From contig CALULP010000003.1 of assembly GCA_944321495.1 (NCBI GenBank), forward strand, positions 17,993 through 81,992: a stretch of 64,000 nucleotides of DNA. Direction: 5' to 3'. Made by a program: the position numbers and the translations under genes. The DNA comes from an uncultured Bacteroides sp. (GTDB taxonomy: Bacteria; Bacteroidota; Bacteroidia; Bacteroidales; Bacteroidaceae). Under the pieces are notes generated by a model. It saw only the letters and a program-made list of their open reading frames with translations, was not told where the DNA came from and made no database searches. Position 1 is the first letter of the stretch; every line of letters starts with the position of its first letter. Positions 62,793-64,000 of the stretch are shown one piece after another.

Positions 62793-64000
62793 ATGGGACG
62801 ACCGAAACGACTATATCCATTGGGACGCTATCGCCTGCATATCCGGGGTGAGATCGATCCAGCCAAACAGTATCTTGTCCAGCTTGAATATACCTGGAAC
62901 CGACAGGTGATACGCAAGGGCATGAACATCTTTGTCCGGCTAGGCGACTGGAACGAAAAAGCCAACAAGGGACGCGGAGGTGTGAGGGCGAGTTATGGTC
63001 CGGAGGCCAGCCGGATCAACAGTCTGTTGCTTGCCCGTGCGGACAAGATCGACGGACTGCTGGCCGAATATCAGGAAAAACATCCCAATCAGATTACAGC
63101 ACAGGTGATCGCCGACTTTCTGGCCGATAAACCGCTCACACGGGAGGACAAAGGGAAGGATTTTGTCGAGTTTGTTCAGGAAAGGCTTGAATCCGATTAT
63201 TCGAGAAACCGAATCGGACGCAGCCGCTATGAGAACGGCAAGAGCGGCATGAATATTTTCCGTATCTTTCTCCGTGCAACAAAGAACGGTACCTATAAGC
63301 CGGACAGTATCTATTTAGGTGAAATATCGGTTGAACTGATTGACGAATACATCAGGTGGCGCCGCGAGATAAAACAGAATAGCGATGCAACAATCAACCA
63401 TGCTTTGACTCCGATTCTGAAGGCGTGTGCCTATGCTTCCGAAATGAAGATGATAGACCATGCCGTCAATGCGAGGATTCAGGATATGCGTATCACCTCT
63501 AAGATATCTCTTTCGGACGAAGACAACGAGTTTGATGGCAAGTACCTTTCAAAGGAACAGATGTCTGCGCTGTTGGAATATTACAATACCTGTACAGAAC
63601 CGCGCCGTAAGGAATTTTTGGAAATGTTCTTCTTTGCCTTCCATGCCTGTGGACTCCGTGTTGTCGATGTGATGACATTGCAGTGGGGCCATGTCAATTT
63701 TGAGAAGAAGGAACTGAGAAAAATCATGATCAAGACGAACAAGCGCCATGTAATTCCTCTTACAGAACCTGCCTTGCATATACTACATCGGTGGCAGGAG
63801 AAACGTGCCGGATGCCGGTATGTATTCAACTTAGTAAAAGATGATCTGGATCTTGATGATGCAGAGGCTCTGTACAAGGCTCGTAACAATGCAACGAAAT
63901 GCATCAATCAGTCGCTGGCGGTTGTCGGAGAACAGATAGGGCTTCCGTTTACCCTCTCAATGCATGTGGCCCGGCATTCGTTTGCGGTCTTTGCACTGAA
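62793..64000 (+). CDS. Tyrosine integrase of a mobile element, cut by window edge
   Basis: The frame starting at ATG 62793 (MGRPKRLYPLGRYRLHIRGE) is open to the right edge, 402 codons. N-terminal arm-binding region (about 1-110), core-binding SAM-like domain (about 120-235: FVEFVQERLESDYSRNRIGR) and catalytic domain from about 250: Arg in HACGLRVVDVMTL, Lys in IMIKTNKRHVIPL and His-x-x-Arg in MHVARHSFAV; the last His and the Tyr fall outside. This is the long integrase type of Bacteroidetes conjugative or mobilizable elements, unlike the short xerD at 14253. Base composition is more AT-rich and arginine codons CGA and AGA are more frequent than in the neighbours, suggesting transfer. Confidence 0.93.
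   Translation, partial: MGRPKRLYPLGRYRLHIRGEIDPAKQYLVQLEYTWNRQVIRKGMNIFVRLGDWNEKANKGRGGVRASYGPEASRINSLLLARADKIDGLLAEYQEKHPNQITAQVIADFLADKPLTREDKGKDFVEFVQERLESDYSRNRIGRSRYENGKSGMNIFRIFLRATKNGTYKPDSIYLGEISVELIDEYIRWRREIKQNSDATINHALTPILKACAYASEMKMIDHAVNARIQDMRITSKISLSDEDNEFDGKYLSKEQMSALLEYYNTCTEPRRKEFLEMFFFAFHACGLRVVDVMTLQWGHVNFEKKELRKIMIKTNKRHVIPLTEPALHILHRWQEKRAGCRYVFNLVKDDLDLDDAEALYKARNNATKCINQSLAVVGEQIGLPFTLSMHVARHSFAVFAL

Overview
The window looks like a chromosome segment of a gut Bacteroidales, most likely a Bacteroidaceae (Bacteroides, Phocaeicola or Mediterranea-like) with unusually high GC. The evidence is SusC/SusD pairs, a hybrid two-component regulator, BACON and FISUMP domains, BtuG, a CblA/CepA-like beta-lactamase, and Bacteroidetes-type promoters (-7 box TAnnTTTG) in front of many genes. 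The species cannot be named from the sequence. No rRNA, tRNA or CRISPR array was seen.

Layout. 1-7.1 kb: metG (cut by the left edge), an Fsr-type MFS exporter, a DUF2141 protein, a TonB-dependent receptor and a membrane-bound LytTR regulator on the minus strand, and a PepSY-like lipoprotein. 7.4-12.2 kb: a minus-strand run of a TlpA-like lipoprotein without its cysteines, a YifB/ComM ATPase and an ADP-forming acyl-CoA synthetase. 12.4-18.4 kb: housekeeping genes (TPR/OmpA-like lipoprotein, xerD, aroQ, pyk, O-methyltransferase). 18.4-25.1 kb: a cobalamin riboswitch followed by btuB-btuG-btuF-btuC-btuD. 25-31.6 kb: a LolC-type permease, rbfA, yfhO, mtnN, luxS and a small winged-helix protein.

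31.8-58.5 kb is a large polysaccharide utilization locus: SusC, SusD, two surface lipoproteins, a DUF5723 porin-like protein (perhaps a bystander), GH43, a BACON-GH5 endoglucanase, a hybrid two-component sensor, GH31 with a PA14 insert, GH2 and GH95. Together they predict import and stripping of fucosylated, galactosylated xyloglucan: GH5 cuts the backbone, SusC/D and the binding lipoproteins capture oligosaccharides, and GH95, GH2, GH31 and GH43 remove fucose, galactose, xylose and arabinose. No beta-glucosidase for the backbone is present here.

58.6-62.6 kb holds small accessory genes: a degenerate methyltransferase, a lipoprotein, a wrecked CatA-like acetyltransferase, a Nim-like flavoprotein, a class A beta-lactamase, a cob(I)alamin adenosyltransferase (which fits the B12 uptake operon) and a DUF2795 protein. 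At 62.8 kb a different-looking, more AT-rich segment begins with a tyrosine integrase that runs off the right edge, preceded by three direct repeats spaced exactly 41 bp apart.

The intergenic regions are the most unusual part. They contain (i) four copies of an 11-bp-period array with a common flank, (ii) three loci of 22-bp-period arrays, one with three unrelated 22-bp arrays in a row, (iii) two copies of a mosaic, inverted-repeat element ending in a 12-bp stem hairpin, and (iv) a well-formed promoter and terminator around a ~94-nt sequence with no gene, a candidate small RNA, between rbfA and yfhO.
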